NCBI GenBank assembly: GCA_021818905.1
Contig: JAKASS010000009.1
Span: forward strand, 1 to 48,764
DNA length: 48,764 nt
Direction: 5' to 3'
Source of the DNA: Nanobdellota archaeon
GTDB taxonomy: Archaea; Nanobdellota; Nanobdellia; Parvarchaeales; Parvarchaeaceae
Shown: positions 46,492 to 48,764 of the stretch, one piece after another
How the letters are laid out: every line of letters begins with the position of its first letter
Position numbering within the stretch: the first letter of the stretch is position 1
Program-made: the position numbers and the translations under genes
Notes under the pieces: generated by a model
Database searches by the model: none
Told to the model about the DNA's origin: nothing
The model's input: the letters and a program-made list of their open reading frames with translations, nothing else

Positions 46492-46542
46492 ACCTATAAA
46501 AACAGTTGTTACAATTTATATTATTGCAGTCGACATAAACTT

Positions 46543-47031
46543 ATGATAGAAATAAAAAAACTTCCAATCAGCAGGTGGAAAGATTATAAGGCCTTGAGAT
46601 TAGAAGCGCTCAAAAGCGAGCCGGCCGCTTTCGGAAGTTCGTACTCTGAAGAGAAAAACCTCGGAGTGGGCGAGTGGAAAAGGAGAGTAAACAATGTCGT
46701 GTTTGCCTTGATAGATAACAAACCTATTGGAATGGTCGGATATTCATTTAACAAGAGAGCTAAAACCGGACATATCGCAGATATTTTTGGGGTTTATTTA
46801 AATAAAAAATACCGGGGGCAGGGCCTTGGCAGAGAACTATTAAGATCAGCGTTAGAAATCATATCAAAAAACAAGAGAATAATTAAAGTCGAACTTGGCG
46901 TGAATACGGAACAGACGGCGGCGATAAGATTGTACGAGAAAAACAGGTTTGTCGTAGTTGGCAGGTTCAGAAAAGAAATGAAGCTTAATGGTCGATTTTT
47001 TGACGAATTTGTAATGGAAAAGCTTCTTTGA
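46543..47031 (+). CDS. GNAT-family N-acetyltransferase
   Basis: ADIFGVYLNKKYRGQGLGRELLRSALEI; start trimmed to MIEIKKLPISRW. Confidence 0.88.
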   Translation: MIEIKKLPISRWKDYKALRLEALKSEPAAFGSSYSEEKNLGVGEWKRRVNNVVFALIDNKPIGMVGYSFNKRAKTGHIADIFGVYLNKKYRGQGLGRELLRSALEIISKNKRIIKVELGVNTEQTAAIRLYEKNRFVVVGRFRKEMKLNGRFFDEFVMEKLL

Positions 47032-47144
47032 TCTGCAACATAGATCTATCTTTATACGCTTGTGCATAGGTCAAGAGATATTCTAATGCTGATTGCGACT
47101 TATGATCGTGGGGCATAATAAAGAGAGAGAATAAATAGTTTACG

Positions 47145-47177
47145 GAAAGCGACGACAAGCCGAAGGTCGTCGCTTTC
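47145..47177 (+). ncRNA. Perfect 12-bp stem-loop upstream of IS110 ORF (candidate part of a bridge-RNA/left-end structure)
   Basis: gaaagcgacgac (47145-47156) - aagccgaag - gtcgtcgctttc (47166-47177). Confidence 0.4.
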
Positions 47178-47192
47178 GGGGGCAAAAGGAAT

Positions 47193-48000
47193 ATGGGAGA
47201 AACGGAAAAGACGGCAGGGAGGGTAGTGTCGATAGACACGGGAAAGAGGCAGAGCTATGCAGTGGTGGAAGAACATGGAAAAATAATAAAAGAGGGATAC
47301 ACGGAGACCTCGAAGGAAGGATTTGGCAGATTCCTGACGAATGGGGATACGATGATCATCGAGACCTCATCTTGCTTCAACGGGATACTTGACATGATAG
47401 AGAATTACGGAGAATTACGGGAAAGTCGTGGCGGCTTATCCCTATAAGGTAAGGCTGATAGCCGAATCGGTGAAGAAGACGGACAAAATAGACGCACATA
47501 CGCTGCTTTCTCTTTACAAAGCGGGATTCCTGCCCGGCTCCTACGTTCCTCCAAAACGAATAAGGGAACTGCGCGAATCATGCCGCGACAGGGCTTCGCT
47601 CGTGGAAGAAGCCACCGCGCTCAAAAACAGACTGAGATACAAGATGTTCTCCCATGGATCTTCGGTGAAGGCGTTTTCCAGGACGGACATGGAGCTCCTC
47701 AAGTCGAACGTCTTCACTTCGGTGATGGCTTTTGGACTGGAAGACGTAAGCAAGAGGATCTACCAGTCTGGGGATACGGAGATAAGGGGGCACATCGTGA
47801 AGGGGAACAAGTTCCTTAAGACCCTTCTTGTGGAATGCGTGCGGATACACGTGATGCACTGCCCAGACTCCTGGATCACCACGGCTTACCACAGGATAAC
47901 CCTTGATGCCGGAAAGAAGAAGGCTACGATAGCCGCTGCTAAAAGACTGCTTCACACGATCTATCTCATGCTCATAGAAGACAGGAGGTACCGTCCTTAG
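47193..48000 (+). pseudogene. IS110-family DEDD transposase, frameshifted and internally deleted
   Basis: GRVVSIDTGKRQSYAVV and KKTDKIDAHTLLSL (DEDD part) joined to QSGDTEIRGHIVKGNKFLKTLLVECV (Tnp_20-like part); frameshift at tandem agaattacgg. Confidence 0.85.
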
Positions 48001-48010
48001 GATGGATCTA

Positions 48011-48087
48011 TGGGAGTACTTGGGCGGAGCGGTTTAATGGATCTCCTTTTAGGGAGGCGCATAGGTTTCGCTCGCCCAACGTACCCA
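48011..48087 (+). other. Long GC-rich imperfect inverted repeat downstream of IS110 ORF
   Basis: tgggagtacttgggcggagc (48011-48030) pairs with gctcgcccaacgtaccca (48070-48087), ~17 bp with small bulges, plus internal ctcc-ggag. Confidence 0.5.
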
Positions 48088-48276
48088 AGATGTAAGTCTT
48101 GTTACGGGAAAGCCGTGAATAGCCGTTTATTGAAAGACGTAAAATATAAAGGTTTAAATTTATGGGGGACGATGATGAGCTAAGGATTTCTCATTAAAAG
48201 ACCGCAATCAACATAGCAGTCCCTTAAATAAGCCTAAGTCTGTCCGATTCGTTCGGATCTTCTCTCTGCTGGCGCT

Positions 48277-48385
48277 TCAGCCGATCAGTCTATTGTAAAG
48301 CATCGCCTTCAGCTTGAGCTCGTTCTGCACGGACTTCCACCTTCTGGAGCATACGTGCTCCCCGAACCTCCGCTTAAAGACGATA
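48277..48385 (-). pseudogene. C-terminal fragment of an IS5/IS1182-like transposase
   Basis: - strand VFKRRFGEHVCSRRWKSVQNELKLKAMLYNRLIG*. Confidence 0.5.
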
Positions 48386-48639
48386 TTAGAGCTAGTATAC
48401 GGGAATCATCCGAAAAGCGTAAAACTCTACCAAAAGGCAGGCCGTATGATAAATTATATCGGTGATAAAAATGAGGTAAATAGGAACGAACTCACAGTAT
48501 TCTTGGGCATAGACTTAAACGCGCCGCGCGGCAAAAAACACTTTTATAATCTCATTTCACCGATATTCAAGAAGATTCTAGTATCAGAACGCAGGGATGA
48601 TGATCGACGGGAAGGTCACGGCTTTCGAAGCTCACCGGA

Positions 48640-48764
48640 TCATGCGAGGCTGCGCACATACCCTTCCACCATGTCCTCATCGGCTTCCAGATATCCTTCA
48701 GTATCGAGTCTCATCTTGGCTTTCCCTTTTCTGCATCCGAGGCTTTTAAGGTAGGCCATGAATC
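48640..48764 (-). CDS. Repeat protein, copy 3 (C-terminal ~40 aa; 5' end runs off window)
   Basis: acccttccaccatgtcctcatcggcttccagatatccttcagtatcgagtctcatcttggctttcccttttctgcatccgaggcttttaaggtaggccatgaa is identical to the 3' end of copy 2 at ~9140-9243; alternative C-terminus VRSLA*. Confidence 0.85.
   Translation of the reverse strand, partial: FMAYLKSLGCRKGKAKMRLDTEGYLEADEDMVEGYVRSLA

Noticed and set aside
48021-48077. tRNA-like gggcgg...cgccca segment
   Set aside because: Only ~57 nt between acceptor-like ends and no proper anticodon or T arm.
48386-48620. Frame ILELVYGNHPKSVKLYQKAGRMINYIGDKNEVNRNELTVFLGIDLNAPRGKKHFYNLISPIFKKILVSER
   Set aside because: Looks like real coding sequence but starts mid-protein next to a transposase fragment; family not recognised, so no call made.

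Overview
Archaeal sequence, inferred from the Fpo/Thermoplasma-style nuoABCDH-I cluster, AT-rich box-A promoters ~31-32 nt upstream of start codons, and archaeal-type zinc-ribbon/TnpB, DUF35 and thiolase proteins; a DPANN/ARMAN or Thermoplasmata-like acidophile is a guess. The window has two parts. The first ~22 kb and last ~2 kb are accessory: two long genes of a repeat-protein family (35/44-aa helical repeats plus a possible GNAT-like C-terminus) and the tail of a third at the window end; an RHH-MNT/HEPN toxin-antitoxin pair; a nuo operon interrupted by a zinc-ribbon/TnpB cassette and not followed by nuoJKLMN; two near-identical 967-bp IS5-like elements; one intact IS630; a doubly broken IS110; and several transposase or host pseudogenes. 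The part from ~24 to 46.5 kb is a catabolic island for branched-chain amino acids, acyl-CoA and propionate (IlvE, BCKDH E1a/E1b/E2/E3, lipoate ligase, two acyl-CoA dehydrogenases, two thiolases, DUF35, MCM large and small subunits, MeaB, AMP-ligase, two CoxG-like proteins). The strongest leads are: (1) the repeat-gene family, with an S/L repeat grammar, a duplicated promoter, and one copy sitting between transposon remnants inside 19-bp direct repeats; (2) an apparently catalytically intact TnpB whose stop codon overlaps the nuoI start; (3) the IS5-like element, with a 9-bp TSD, no stop codon of its own and a 13-bp hairpin that hides its SD/start; (4) a 15-bp motif upstream of two unrelated genes at identical spacing to box A and ATG. 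All functional calls come from reading motifs by eye; no database search was run.
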